A stretch of 64,000 nt of DNA, from the NCBI RefSeq assembly GCF_918697925.1, contig NZ_CAKKMF010000009.1:1-64000 (forward strand), given 5' to 3'. The DNA is from Arthrobacter sp. Bi26 (GTDB lineage: Bacteria; Actinomycetota; Actinomycetes; Actinomycetales; Micrococcaceae). Position numbers and translations under genes: made by a program. The notes beneath the pieces were generated by a model, which saw nothing but the letters and a program-made list of their open reading frames with translations, ran no database searches and was not told the origin of the DNA. This document shows positions 24,884-33,235 of this stretch, piece after piece (position 1 is the stretch's first letter; every line of letters begins with the position of its first letter).

Positions 24884-26471
24884 TCGCGGGTACCTCCTGC
24901 GCGTCAGAAATCTGCTGCTGCTGCTGTTCTTTCTGGCTGTCGCGCCAGCTGCTCTCCACCGGCCAGACCGAAACCCGCTCGCGGATTGCGATGCTGGGCC
25001 GCGGGATCACTTCGACGGGGACCTGCGGGGAATCCGCCAGGACCCAGGTGTCCTTGGAGCCGCCGCCCTGGCTGGAATTGACGATCAGCGAGCCCTCCTT
25101 GAGCGCCACGCGGGTCAGTCCGCCGGGGAGAACCCAGACGTCCTCGCCGTCGTTGACGGCGAAGGGGCGCAGGTCCACGTGCCGGGGGCCGAACTTGTCG
25201 CCGCTGAGCGTGGGCACGGTGGACAGCTGCAGCACCGGCTGGGCGATCCAGCCGCGGGGGTCGGCGATGATCCGCTTGCGCAGGGCATCGAGTTCGTCCC
25301 TGGAGGCGTCCGGGCCGATCACCAGGCCCTTGCCGCCCGAGCCGTCCACGGGCTTGACCACGAGCTCGTCGAGGCGGTCCAGGACGTGCTCCCGGGCCTC
25401 TTTCTCTTCCAGCCGGAACGTGTCCACGTTGGCGATCAGGGGCTCTTCGCTCAGGTAGTAGCGGATGAGGTCGGGCACATAGCTGTAGACCAGCTTGTCA
25501 TCGGCGACGCCGTTGCCCACGGCGTTGGCGATCGTGACGCCGCCGGCGCGGGCGGCGTTGACCAGGCCGGGGCAGCCGAGCATGGAGTCGGCGCGGAACT
25601 GCAGCGGGTCCAGGAATTCGTCGTCGATCCGTTTGTAGATCACGTCCACCCGCTGCTCGCCGGCCGTGGTGCGCATGTAGACCCGGTTGCCGCGGCAGAT
25701 GAGGTCGCGGCCCTCGACGAGTTCGACACCCATCAGGCCGGCGAGCAGGGTGTGCTCAAAGTAGGCGCTGTTGAACACGCCGGGGGTCAGGACCACCACG
25801 GTGGGATCGTCGACGCCGGAGGGCGCCGTCTTCCGCAGGGCGGACAGGAGCCGGCGGGGGTACTCCTCGACCGGGCGGATGAGCTGCTGGCCGAAGGCCT
25901 CGGGCAGGCCCTTGGCCATGGCCCTGCGGTTCTCGAGGACGTAGCTGACGCCCGAGGGCACACGCACGTTGTCCTCCAGGACGCGGAAGGTGCCCGCGGC
26001 GTCGCGGACGACGTCGATACCGGAAATGTGGACGCGGACGCCGCCGGCCGGTTCGAAGCCGTGCACCTGGCGGTGGAAGTGCGCGCTGGTGGTGACGAGC
26101 TGGCGCGGGATGACGCCGTCGGACACCACCGTCATTTTGTCGTAGACGTCGTTAAGGAAGGCTTCCAGGGCGCGGACCCGCTGGGCCACACCGCGTTCCA
26201 GGACGCTCCACTCATCGGCGGGGATCACCCGGGGGACGATGTCCAGCGGGAACGGCCGCTCTTCACCTGCGAAGTCGAACGTCACGCCGCGGTCCAGGAA
26301 GGTCCGCGCCATGGAATCGGCACGGGCGCTGACGTCAGCCAACGAAAGTTCACGCAGGGCCACGGCCACCTGCCCGTAGGACTTCCGGGCCTGCTGGCCG
26401 GGGGCAAACATCTCGTCGTAGGCGCCGGTTCGGCCGGCGGCCTCGGAGTAATCCTGGAATAGGTCAGACAT
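24876..26471 (-). CDS. circularly permuted ATP-grasp (type 2) protein
   Basis: A 531-residue ligase-like protein. Recognisable blocks are RVLEDNVRVPSGVSYVLENR, KRIDDEFLDPLQFRADS, ANAVGNGVADDKLVYSYVPD and the ATP-binding loop VVKPVDGSGGKGLVIGP, in the permuted order of the CP_ATPgrasp families. The family is predicted to form amide bonds between amino acids or peptides; no product is established for this operon type. The C-terminus has a run of glutamines (QKEQQQQQ). ATG 26471 is chosen; GTG 26477 two codons upstream is in frame. It is first gene of the operon, and a 13-bp palindrome lies 20 bp upstream of its start. Confidence 0.9.
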   Translation of the reverse strand: MSDLFQDYSEAAGRTGAYDEMFAPGQQARKSYGQVAVALRELSLADVSARADSMARTFLDRGVTFDFAGEERPFPLDIVPRVIPADEWSVLERGVAQRVRALEAFLNDVYDKMTVVSDGVIPRQLVTTSAHFHRQVHGFEPAGGVRVHISGIDVVRDAAGTFRVLEDNVRVPSGVSYVLENRRAMAKGLPEAFGQQLIRPVEEYPRRLLSALRKTAPSGVDDPTVVVLTPGVFNSAYFEHTLLAGLMGVELVEGRDLICRGNRVYMRTTAGEQRVDVIYKRIDDEFLDPLQFRADSMLGCPGLVNAARAGGVTIANAVGNGVADDKLVYSYVPDLIRYYLSEEPLIANVDTFRLEEKEAREHVLDRLDELVVKPVDGSGGKGLVIGPDASRDELDALRKRIIADPRGWIAQPVLQLSTVPTLSGDKFGPRHVDLRPFAVNDGEDVWVLPGGLTRVALKEGSLIVNSSQGGGSKDTWVLADSPQVPVEVIPRPSIAIRERVSVWPVESSWRDSQKEQQQQQISDAQEVPANA

Positions 26472-26490
26472 GGTCACTAGCCAACCACTT

Positions 26491-26503
26491 TTTCGTTACG
26501 AAA
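26491..26503. promoter_or_regulatory. palindrome upstream of the ATP-grasp operon
   Basis: TTTCGTTACGAAA, arms of 6 bp around one T, in an otherwise GC-rich spacer and followed by ATCATTTCG. Position and AT content suggest an operator or part of the promoter; the regulator is unknown. Confidence 0.4.
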
Positions 26504-26615
26504 TCATTTCGGCGGCCCGCGCGGCGGCCCGCGGAGCGCGGTCCTCAGGCGCGGGCCCGCTTGCCGGGATGGCCGCGGTTACGGCTTTTCCGGCCGGGTA
26601 CGGCAATGTAGGGGC

Positions 26616-27626
26616 GTGCCCCCCAAGAGATCCGCTGCCGCGGCCGCGCCAGGCCTGATCGGCGCCGCGGCCGCCGTTGCCGTCGCCGTCGCCGTCCATC
26701 TGCTGCTTCCGGCGCTGCCGGCGATGACCCTGGCCGTGCTCCTCGGGCTCTTGGCCGCGAACCTGCCCGGCGTGGCGGGGTGGACCGCCGGGCCGGCGCG
26801 TCCCGGGCTCGACTTCGCCGGCAAACACCTGATGCGGGCCGGGATCGTGGTGCTGGGCCTGAAAGTCAGCCTCGGCGATGTGCTGGGCCTGGGCTGGGCT
26901 GCGCTGCTGCTCGTGACGGCCGTGGTGCTGGCTGCCTTCGCTGGCACATACGGGATCAGCAGGCTCTTCCGGCTTCCTCCCCGGGTATCGCTGCTGGTGG
27001 CCACCGGTTTCGCCATCTGCGGAGCGTCCGCGATCGGGGCGATGGCCGCCGTGCGCAGAATCCGGCAGGAGGACACCGTGCTGCCCGTGGCGCTCGTGAC
27101 CCTGTGTGGAACGCTGGCAATCGGGGTGCTGCCGTTGCTCGCGCGGCCGCTGGGACTCGGCCCGGAGCTCTTCGGGGCGTGGACCGGCGCCTCGGTGCAC
27201 GACGTCGGGCAGGTGGTCGCCACCGCCCAGACCGCGGGCGCCGCGGCGCTGGCGGTCGCCGTCGTCGTCAAACTCACCCGGGTGATCCTGCTGGCCCCGA
27301 TGGTCGCCGCCGCGGGGTTCCACCACCGGCTGGGCACCGCCGACGACGGCGCCACGCGTCCGCCGGTGATCCCGCTGTTCGTCATCGGATTCGTGGCCCT
27401 GGCGGGCCTGCGCACCACCGGGTGGCTCTCCCCCGCAGTGCTGGACGGGGCCGCCGCCCTCCAGGACGCGCTGCTGGGCATGGCGCTATTCGGGCTGGGC
27501 TCCGCCGTCCGCGTGGGGCAGCTGGTGCACACCGGCGCACGCGCGCTGCTGGCCGCGCTGGCGTCCTGGCTGCTGATCGCCCTGCTGGGCCTGGCGGCCG
27601 CGTACCTGATGTTCCCGCCGGCGTGA
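26616..27626 (+). CDS. YeiH/UPF0324 family putative sulfate-exporter-type membrane protein
   Basis: A 336-residue protein with about ten hydrophobic segments. Family motifs are LDFAGKHLMRAGIVVLGLKVSL (split around residue 75), FAICGASAIGAMAAV and GASVHDVGQVVATA. The YeiH family is annotated as putative sulfate/sulfonate exporter, on thin evidence. It starts with GTG at 26616. It is divergent from the ATP-grasp operon, so the spacer 26478-26615 must hold two promoters. Confidence 0.88.
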   Translation: MPPKRSAAAAAPGLIGAAAAVAVAVAVHLLLPALPAMTLAVLLGLLAANLPGVAGWTAGPARPGLDFAGKHLMRAGIVVLGLKVSLGDVLGLGWAALLLVTAVVLAAFAGTYGISRLFRLPPRVSLLVATGFAICGASAIGAMAAVRRIRQEDTVLPVALVTLCGTLAIGVLPLLARPLGLGPELFGAWTGASVHDVGQVVATAQTAGAAALAVAVVVKLTRVILLAPMVAAAGFHHRLGTADDGATRPPVIPLFVIGFVALAGLRTTGWLSPAVLDGAAALQDALLGMALFGLGSAVRVGQLVHTGARALLAALASWLLIALLGLAAAYLMFPPA

Positions 27627-27660
27627 TCCGGCGCACACGCTCCCGTGATTAGATAGCTGG

Positions 27661-30300
27661 GTGTCAAACCAGAACTTGAGCCGCGACGAGGCCGCGGTCC
27701 GTGCCGCTCTCATTACCACGCACAGCTACGACGTCTCCCTCGACGTCCGGCAGGCAGCCGACCCGAACGTCGCCGGCTACACAAGCCGCAGCGTCATCTC
27801 CTTCTCGGCCAGCGAACCCGGGGCATCGACCTTCGTGGACTTCATCGCGGACAGCGTGCACAGCGTCTTCCTCAACGGCAAGGGCCTCGCCGTCGCCGAC
27901 GTCGTGGACGGTTCCCGGATCCGGCTCGAGAACCTGCAGCCGGAGAACCAGGTCACCATCACCGGGACAGCGCTCTACAGCACTTCCGGTGAGGGCATGC
28001 ACCGCTTCGTCGACCCAGCCGACGGCCAGTGCTACCTGTACACGCAATACGAACCCGCCGACGCCCGCCGCGTGTTCGCCAACTTCGAGCAACCCGACCT
28101 GAAGGCCGAGTTCACCTTCCACGTCATGGCCCCCTCCGAGTGGCAGGTGTCCTCCAACGGCGCCGAGGTGCTGCGCACCCAACTAACTTCCGATCCCGCC
28201 ACGAGCCGCTGGGACTTCGCCCCCACCAAGGCGATGTCCACCTACATCACCACTGTCCTGGCCGGACCGTACTTCAGGGCCGAGGACGCCTGGAGCGGCA
28301 CACTCGCCGACGGCACGGTCCTGGAGGTGCCGCTGGCGCTCTACTGCCGCGCCTCCATGGCCGCGTCCTTCGACGCCGATGCCCTGTTCCGCCTCACCAA
28401 GAACGGGCTGACTTTCTTCAACGAGCTCTTTGATTTCCCCTACCCGTGGGGCAAATACGAACAGGCCTTCGTGCCCGAGTACAACCTCGGCGCCATGGAA
28501 AACCCCGGCCTGGTGACGTTCACCGAAAGCTACGTCTTCACTTCCCGGGCCGCCGATTCGCAGTACCAGGCCCGTGCCAACACGCTCCTGCACGAGATGG
28601 CGCATATGTGGTTCGGCGATCTCGTGACCATGAAGTGGTGGGATGATTTGTGGCTCAAGGAATCCTTCGCCGACTACATGGGCACCCTCGGCGTGGACCG
28701 GAGTACGGACTGGGACACGGCCTGGGTGAACTTTGCCAACAACCGCAAGTCGTGGGCCTACGTCCAGGACCAGCTGCCCACCACGCACCCCATCGTTGCC
28801 GACATCCCGGACCTGGAGGCCGCGAAACAGAACTTCGACGGCATCACGTACGCCAAGGGCGCCTCGGTGCTCAAGCAACTCGTGGCCTACGTCGGGTTCG
28901 AGGCCTTCATTGCCGGGTCCCGCCAGTACTTCCGGGACCACGCCTACGGCAACACCACCCTCGCCGAGCTGCTGGCGGCACTGAGCGCGGCGTCCGGACG
29001 CGACCTCGGCGAATGGGCCCGCCAATGGCTCCAGACCTCCGGCATCTCAACCCTCTCCAGCGAGATCACCGAGCACGGGGACGCGCTCAGTTCCGTCGCC
29101 GTCCTGCAGGACGCCGTTGATCCCGCCACCGGCAGGCAGGAGCCCCGGCCGCACCGGCTCCGGATCGGGCTCTACGACTTTGACGACGCCGGCGCACTGG
29201 TCCGCACGGACAGCGTCGAGACCGATGTCAGCGGCGCCCGGACCGACGTGACCGACCTGGCCGGCAAACCCCGGCCCGCTCTGCTGCTGGTCAACGACGA
29301 GGACCTCAGCTACGCCAAGGTCCGGCTTGACCGGCACTCCGAGGCCACTGTGCGCGGCTCCCTGGACAAGCTGACGGACCCCATGGCGCGGGCGCTCTGC
29401 TGGACGGCGCTGTGGGATTCGGCCCGTGATGCCGTTACACCGGCCGCCCTCTACGTCGACGCCGTCCAGCGCTTCGGCCCCGCCGAACCGGGAATCGGGG
29501 TCCTGCTCAACGTGCTGGGCAACGCCTCGACGGCGATCGAACGCTACGTACCCCGGGGCCAGCGGGACGCCGCGCGCCGCGGCTTCCTGACCACCGCCGC
29601 GGAACAGCTGCAGGCGGCGGCACCGGGCTCCGACCAGCAACTGGCCTGGGCCAGAACCCTCGCCGCGACCAGCCGCTACGACGCCGGCCGGCTCGACCTG
29701 CTCCGGGGCATCCTGGACGCCAGCACCGTGATCGACGGTCTCGCTGTTGACGCCGAACTGCGCTGGAATCTCTGGCATGGCTTGGCCGCCAACGGCCAGG
29801 CCTCACAGGAGCAGCTGGACCAGGAGCTCGCCCGGGACAACACGGCGGCAGGGAAGTCCGGGCACGCCACGGCCCTGGCCGCCCGCCCCGAGGCGTCCGT
29901 CAAGGCGGCAGCCTGGGAGGCCGCCGTCCACGGCACGGGGCTGTCCAACCAGCTCCTGAGCGCCACCATTTCCGGGTTCAATACCGGCGCGGCCTCGCTG
30001 CTGGCCGGGTTCATTGACCCGTACTTCGAGTCCCTCGAGCAGGTCTGGGCGGACCGGAGCATTGAGATCGCCAGCCGGATTGTCCGCGGCCTCTATCCCG
30101 CAGGTCAGGATCTCGACGGGCACGGCGGGACGCCCGAGACCCATGCCGTGATTGTCCGCACCGACCACTGGCTGGCCGCCCACCCCGACGCGCCGCGCGC
30201 CCTGCGCCGGATCATCATCGAACAGCGCAGCCACCTGCACCGTTCCCTCAAGGCGCAGGCGCTGACGGCACCGGCCATAGCACCATCGACTGCTCCGTAA
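27661..30300 (+). CDS. pepN: aminopeptidase N (M1 family)
   Basis: An 879-residue cytosolic zinc aminopeptidase. N-terminal beta domain, then the exopeptidase motif GAMENPGLVTF near residue 280 and the zinc motif HEMAH with the third ligand in WLKESFADYMG 18 residues on. The C-terminal half is the ERAP1-like helical domain, as in actinobacterial PepN. Removes N-terminal residues from peptides. The GTG start lies 6 bases after TTAGAT, a weak leaderless signature. Convergent with lplA. Confidence 0.96.
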   Translation: MSNQNLSRDEAAVRAALITTHSYDVSLDVRQAADPNVAGYTSRSVISFSASEPGASTFVDFIADSVHSVFLNGKGLAVADVVDGSRIRLENLQPENQVTITGTALYSTSGEGMHRFVDPADGQCYLYTQYEPADARRVFANFEQPDLKAEFTFHVMAPSEWQVSSNGAEVLRTQLTSDPATSRWDFAPTKAMSTYITTVLAGPYFRAEDAWSGTLADGTVLEVPLALYCRASMAASFDADALFRLTKNGLTFFNELFDFPYPWGKYEQAFVPEYNLGAMENPGLVTFTESYVFTSRAADSQYQARANTLLHEMAHMWFGDLVTMKWWDDLWLKESFADYMGTLGVDRSTDWDTAWVNFANNRKSWAYVQDQLPTTHPIVADIPDLEAAKQNFDGITYAKGASVLKQLVAYVGFEAFIAGSRQYFRDHAYGNTTLAELLAALSAASGRDLGEWARQWLQTSGISTLSSEITEHGDALSSVAVLQDAVDPATGRQEPRPHRLRIGLYDFDDAGALVRTDSVETDVSGARTDVTDLAGKPRPALLLVNDEDLSYAKVRLDRHSEATVRGSLDKLTDPMARALCWTALWDSARDAVTPAALYVDAVQRFGPAEPGIGVLLNVLGNASTAIERYVPRGQRDAARRGFLTTAAEQLQAAAPGSDQQLAWARTLAATSRYDAGRLDLLRGILDASTVIDGLAVDAELRWNLWHGLAANGQASQEQLDQELARDNTAAGKSGHATALAARPEASVKAAAWEAAVHGTGLSNQLLSATISGFNTGAASLLAGFIDPYFESLEQVWADRSIEIASRIVRGLYPAGQDLDGHGGTPETHAVIVRTDHWLAAHPDAPRALRRIIIEQRSHLHRSLKAQALTAPAIAPSTAP

Positions 30301-30344
30301 CCGCCCTTTTGACGGCTGAAAACGCAGCTGGGCCCACGCCGGCA

Positions 30345-30389
30345 GGGTGCCCTGGCCGAGCTTGCGAGGCGAGGGGGCCGGTGGGGAGC
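30345..30389. repeat. dispersed hairpin repeat, copy 1
   Basis: A 45-bp element beginning GGGTGCCCTGGCCGAGC and ending CGGTGGGGAGC; the centre can fold (CCCTGGCC against GGCGAGGG). It is about 85% identical to 50318-50363. It lies between the convergent pepN and lplA genes. Confidence 0.6.
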
Positions 30390-30409
30390 AATCGATGGTG
30401 TTTAAGGAG

Positions 30410-30429
30410 CGGGTTCTTTAGGGAACCCG
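30410..30429. terminator. short hairpin over the lplA stop codon
   Basis: CGGGTTC and GAACCCG with a 6-base loop; it includes the lplA stop (30418-30420). A modest stem, possibly part of a terminator with copy 1 of the dispersed repeat. Confidence 0.35.
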
Positions 30430-31521
30430 GTGCAGCCACTCCGCGGTGCCGAACTTGGCCCCCACGCGGCGGCGGGCGGCCTCAAGCTCGGCGTCGGTGA
30501 GTACCGACGGTGTCGCGTCGTAGCGTTCGGCGAAGACGTCCATCATGGCTGCGACGATCTCGGCCCGGGCCATGCCGGTCTGGCGGCGGAGCGGATCCAC
30601 GCGTTTCTTGGCGCTCCTGGTGCCCTTGTCGGACAGTTTCTCCTTGCCGATCCGCAGCACCTCCACCATCTTCTCGGCGTCGATGTCGTAGCTCATGGTG
30701 ACGTGGTGGAGCATCCCTCCGTTGGCGAGCCGCTTCTGCGCGGCCCCGCCGATCTTGCCGTGCTCCGTGGCGATGTCGTTGAGCGGCACGTAGAAGGCGC
30801 TGATGCCGACTTTTTCCAGGGCCGCCATCACCCAGGCGTCCAGGAAACGGTAAGAGTCCGCGAAGCTGATGCCGTCCACGAGGGTCTGCGGCAGGTAGAG
30901 CGAGTACGTGATGCAGTTCCCGGCCTCCATGAACATCGCTCCCCCGCCGCTGATCCGCCGGACCACGCTGATGCCGTGCCGGGCCACCCCCTCGGGGTGG
31001 AGTTCATTGCGGACGGACTGGAAGCTGCCGATCACCACTGACGGCTCCTCCCAGTCCCAGAACCGCAGGGTGGGGTTGCGCCGCCCGGCGCCGACTTCCT
31101 CGGTCAGGACCTCGTCCAGGGCGACGTTGACGTGGGTGGGCAGGACGGACGGGGCGATGATGTTCCAGTGGTGGTCCGCCCAGCCCGTCGCCTTCGCCAG
31201 GGCGCGGCGGACGGTGACCGCGACGGCGTCGGCGGAGAAGCCGAACAGCACGGTGCCTTCGGGCAGGGCCGCCGTCACGGCGTCCGCGATGTCGGCGGCG
31301 CTGGTGTCGACGGGCAGCCCGGTGATCGCCCGGTTGATCTCCGGCAGAGCCTCGTCGGGTTCCAGGAAGAAGTCCCCGCTCACCGAGACGTGGGCCAGTG
31401 CGCCGTCCACGACGTCGAAATCGGCCACCACGAGTTTGCCACCCGGGACCTTGTACTCGCCGTGGTGACGGCCGGCGTCCTCGTCAGTGCTGGGAGCGGT
31501 GCCCACGGGATGGGATGTCAT
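30418..31521 (-). CDS. lplA: lipoate-protein ligase family protein with swapped domain order
   Basis: A 367-residue protein. Residues about 15-100 (YKVPGGKLVVADFDV, HVSVSGDFFLEPDEAL) resemble the accessory domain that normally sits at the C-terminus of LplA; the BPL/LplA/LplB catalytic domain follows with FQSVRNELHPEG, VVRRISGGGAMF and GKIGGAAQKR, where Lys of GKIGG-type motifs contacts lipoyl-AMP. This inverted order is known in some actinobacterial and archaeal ligases. Attaches lipoate (or octanoate) to E2/GcvH proteins. ATG 31521 with AGGATGG before it is chosen; ATG 31530 is also possible. Confidence 0.83.
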   Translation of the reverse strand: MTSHPVGTAPSTDEDAGRHHGEYKVPGGKLVVADFDVVDGALAHVSVSGDFFLEPDEALPEINRAITGLPVDTSAADIADAVTAALPEGTVLFGFSADAVAVTVRRALAKATGWADHHWNIIAPSVLPTHVNVALDEVLTEEVGAGRRNPTLRFWDWEEPSVVIGSFQSVRNELHPEGVARHGISVVRRISGGGAMFMEAGNCITYSLYLPQTLVDGISFADSYRFLDAWVMAALEKVGISAFYVPLNDIATEHGKIGGAAQKRLANGGMLHHVTMSYDIDAEKMVEVLRIGKEKLSDKGTRSAKKRVDPLRRQTGMARAEIVAAMMDVFAERYDATPSVLTDAELEAARRRVGAKFGTAEWLHRVP

Positions 31522-31606
31522 GACATCCATCCTGCCCCATGAAGCCGGGAATCCGGGAAACTGCGAAACCACGAAAACGCGAAACCGGAACACCGGCAGA
31601 GACGCA

Positions 31607-31638
31607 GAAAGCCCGCACCGTTGCCGGTGCGGGCTTTC
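31607..31638 (-). terminator. terminator of rpmE2
   Basis: Perfect 14-bp arms (GAAAGCCCGCACCG and its complement) with a 4-base loop and short T/A runs at the stem ends, 23 bp after the L31 gene. It may also serve transcripts from the opposite strand. Confidence 0.85.
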
Positions 31639-31660
31639 CATCAGACCTTGGAGAAGAAGC

Positions 31661-31918
31661 TTACTTCTTGCCGCCGAAGCCCTTGAAGCGAGCGTTGAAG
31701 CGCTCGACGCGGCCTGCGGAGTCCATGATGCGCTGCTTGCCCGTGTAGAACGGGTGCGACTCAGAGGAGATTTCGACGTCGATGACCGGGTAGGTGTTGC
31801 CGTCTTCCCACTCGATGGTCTTCGAAGAAGACACGGTGGACTTGGTCAGGAACTTGACGCCGGAAGCCAGGTCGTTGAAAACAACAGCTTCGTACTTCGG
31901 GTGGGTATTAGACTTCAT
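31661..31918 (-). CDS. rpmE2: 50S ribosomal protein L31, type B (zinc-free)
   Basis: An 85-residue L31 with [20 protein letters not shown] at the N-terminus and [13 protein letters not shown] and [10 protein letters not shown] near the end. The CxxC zinc ligands of type A L31 are absent, so this is the C-minus form that many bacteria use under zinc limitation. The ATG at 31918 has AAAGG 8 bases upstream. No convincing Zur box was found upstream; a stem-loop is present instead. Confidence 0.96.
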   Translation of the reverse strand: MKSNTHPKYEAVVFNDLASGVKFLTKSTVSSSKTIEWEDGNTYPVIDVEISSESHPFYTGKQRIMDSAGRVERFNARFKGFGGKK

Positions 31919-31937
31919 AATTGGACCTTTGTTCGCA

Positions 31938-31957
31938 CAACTGGATTTTGCCAGTTG
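31938..31957. promoter_or_regulatory. inverted repeat in the rpmE2 leader
   Basis: CAACTGG and CCAGTTG, 7-bp arms with a 6-base spacer, ending 20 bp before the rpmE2 ATG. It could be an operator or an RNA hairpin in the leader. The rest of the 325-bp spacer to 32243 shows no gene; GTGAGCTCACCC and GGGTGAGG words near 32130-32158 form a further weak stem. Confidence 0.4.
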
Positions 31958-32243
31958 CCAGGTATGAATGGGATGGCCGGCGGAAATCACCGGACGGCCA
32001 GCTATCAAGCATAGCCGATAGCCGGACCACTGACGAACACCATCGGTGCACGTCAGCGCGGCGCAGCAGTGCTTGGCCTCAGTCACGCGAAATCCCAGCA
32101 CACCCCACATCCAGGCCATGCTCGGGGCTGATGCGTGAGCTCACCCGGCGCGGGTGAGGCGCCGCACCCCACCCGGGCACAGGATAGAACTGCGGCTGTC
32201 CGTCGGATTGCCTGTACCCGATTGAGAAACGGAGGTCATCAGT

Positions 32244-32717
32244 ATGGCTGAGACACTGGATGAACTAGGGCCGGTGGACTGGCTCGTCGTGGAGTTCCCC
32301 GGGCCCGACTTCGGTAAGGGTCAGCTCGCCCCGTTCCTGGAGGACCTGGTAAAGCGCGACCTCATCAGGGTGCTCGACATGGTGTTCCTGAGAAAAACCG
32401 ACGATGGCACGCTCGAGACGGCCGAAATCTCCGACCTCGACCCGAGCGAGCTCGGCGAGGTGCGCATGGCCGAGGCCGACCTGGCCATGGTGCTCTCTGA
32501 GCAGGACGTCATGGACCTGGCCGAGACGATCGAGCCCGGCCACTCCGCCGCGGTGCTGGTCTGGGAAAACCAGTGGGCGGCCCCTTTCGGCGCGGCCATC
32601 CGCAAGGCCGGCGGCCAACTCGTGGCCAGCGGCCGGATCCCGACCCAGGCCGTCATCGCCGCCTTCGAGGCCGACGCCGAAGCCCAGTCATCGGAAGAAG
32701 CAAAGGAAGGAGCCTGA
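32244..32717 (+). CDS. DUF6325-type acidic protein
   Basis: A 157-residue acidic cytoplasmic protein opening with LDELGPVDWLVVEFPG and containing LIRVLDMVFLRKTDDGT and HSAAVLVWENQWAAPFGAAIRKAGG. This pattern is what I know as the DUF6325 family of actinobacteria, usually next to small basic or SHOCT-type proteins; function unknown. RBS GGAGGTCATCAGT before the ATG. The last residues are Glu/Ala-rich. The next small gene starts one base after its stop. Confidence 0.75.
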   Translation: MAETLDELGPVDWLVVEFPGPDFGKGQLAPFLEDLVKRDLIRVLDMVFLRKTDDGTLETAEISDLDPSELGEVRMAEADLAMVLSEQDVMDLAETIEPGHSAAVLVWENQWAAPFGAAIRKAGGQLVASGRIPTQAVIAAFEADAEAQSSEEAKEGA

Positions 32718-32718
32718 C

Positions 32719-32877
32719 ATGCCACTGGCAGCACGACGCAGGCGCAGGACCGCCGCCGCCGTTGGCGGGGCCGTTGTCGTCGCCCACGGGATAAACCGTC
32801 GCGGCGACCGCCGTGAGGACCGGCGGGACGACCGCCAGGACGACCGCGGCGACCGGCGGGAGGACCGGCGCGACTGA
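32719..32877 (+). CDS. 52-residue Arg/Asp-repeat small protein
   Basis: A short gene with a strong Shine-Dalgarno (AAGGAAGGAG, 32701-32710) one base after the DUF6325-type stop. The product has a basic head (MPLAARRRRRT), a short hydrophobic stretch (AAAVGGAVVVAHGI) and then a tail from residue 27 built only of R, D, E, G and Q in an alternating pattern (RRGDRREDRRDDRQDDRGD). The tail is zwitterionic and would be disordered or form a single charged helix. The hydrophobic part may be a weak membrane anchor. I do not know a named family, though similar tails occur after DUF6325-type genes. Confidence 0.7.
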   Translation: MPLAARRRRRTAAAVGGAVVVAHGINRRGDRREDRRDDRQDDRGDRREDRRD

Positions 32878-32905
32878 CACCACAGAGCCGGCTCCCGGCA
32901 CACGC

Positions 32906-32940
32906 GGGTGCGCATGACCCTTCTGGGGTCATGCGCACCC
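32906..32940 (+). terminator. terminator after the small RD-repeat gene
   Basis: Perfect 15-bp arms (GGGTGCGCATGACCC and its complement) with a 5-base loop. Confidence 0.85.
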
Positions 32941-33021
32941 CCACCTGACGCACTTCCCCCAGCAGGCGGAAGCCGCGAGGCATTCCGAACCGGCCACTTC
33001 TCCGGGTCTTCCCGACGATGA

Positions 33022-33165
33022 CAGGACGCCAGCTTCGAAGCGGTCAACGCCGGAGTGTTCTTCCACGGGAACCCGGGCCAGTCCGACGGCCTGGACAGCC
33101 TCCCCGCCGCAGCTGCCGAACTGCCCGAGCAGGACTGGGGGCCTTACCCGGGCAAGAAGGACTAA
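33022..33165 (+). pseudogene. possible coding remnant (C-terminal end of a lost gene)
   Basis: A 47-codon stretch without a start codon, opened by a TGA at 33019 and closed by TAA at 33163. The translation (QDASFEAVNAGVFFHGNPGQ ... DWGPYPGKKD) has protein-like composition and a third-position GC pattern like its neighbours. No family recognised. The spacer 32941-33021 holds nothing else I can name. Confidence 0.25.
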
Positions 33166-33175
33166 AAGCTCCCAA

Positions 33176-33203
33176 GTTCTCCCGGCCGCGTGGCCGGGAG
33201 AAC
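33176..33203. terminator. terminator downstream of the TrmH gene
   Basis: Perfect 12-bp arms (GTTCTCCCGGCC and its complement) with a 4-base loop, 33 bp after the minus-strand TrmH stop. Confidence 0.8.
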
Positions 33204-33235
33204 GAGAGCGGCACCGCCAAAATCCGTTGACGGCA

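Noticed and set aside
26485..26515. GlnR or AmtR nitrogen-control site
   Set aside because: GTTAC and GAAA words occur, but order and spacing do not match the consensus sites I know; kept only as an unassigned palindrome.
31919..32000. Zur box upstream of the zinc-free L31 gene
   Set aside because: I looked for an AT-rich palindrome of the Zur type and found only the CAACTGG/CCAGTTG repeat, which is not similar.
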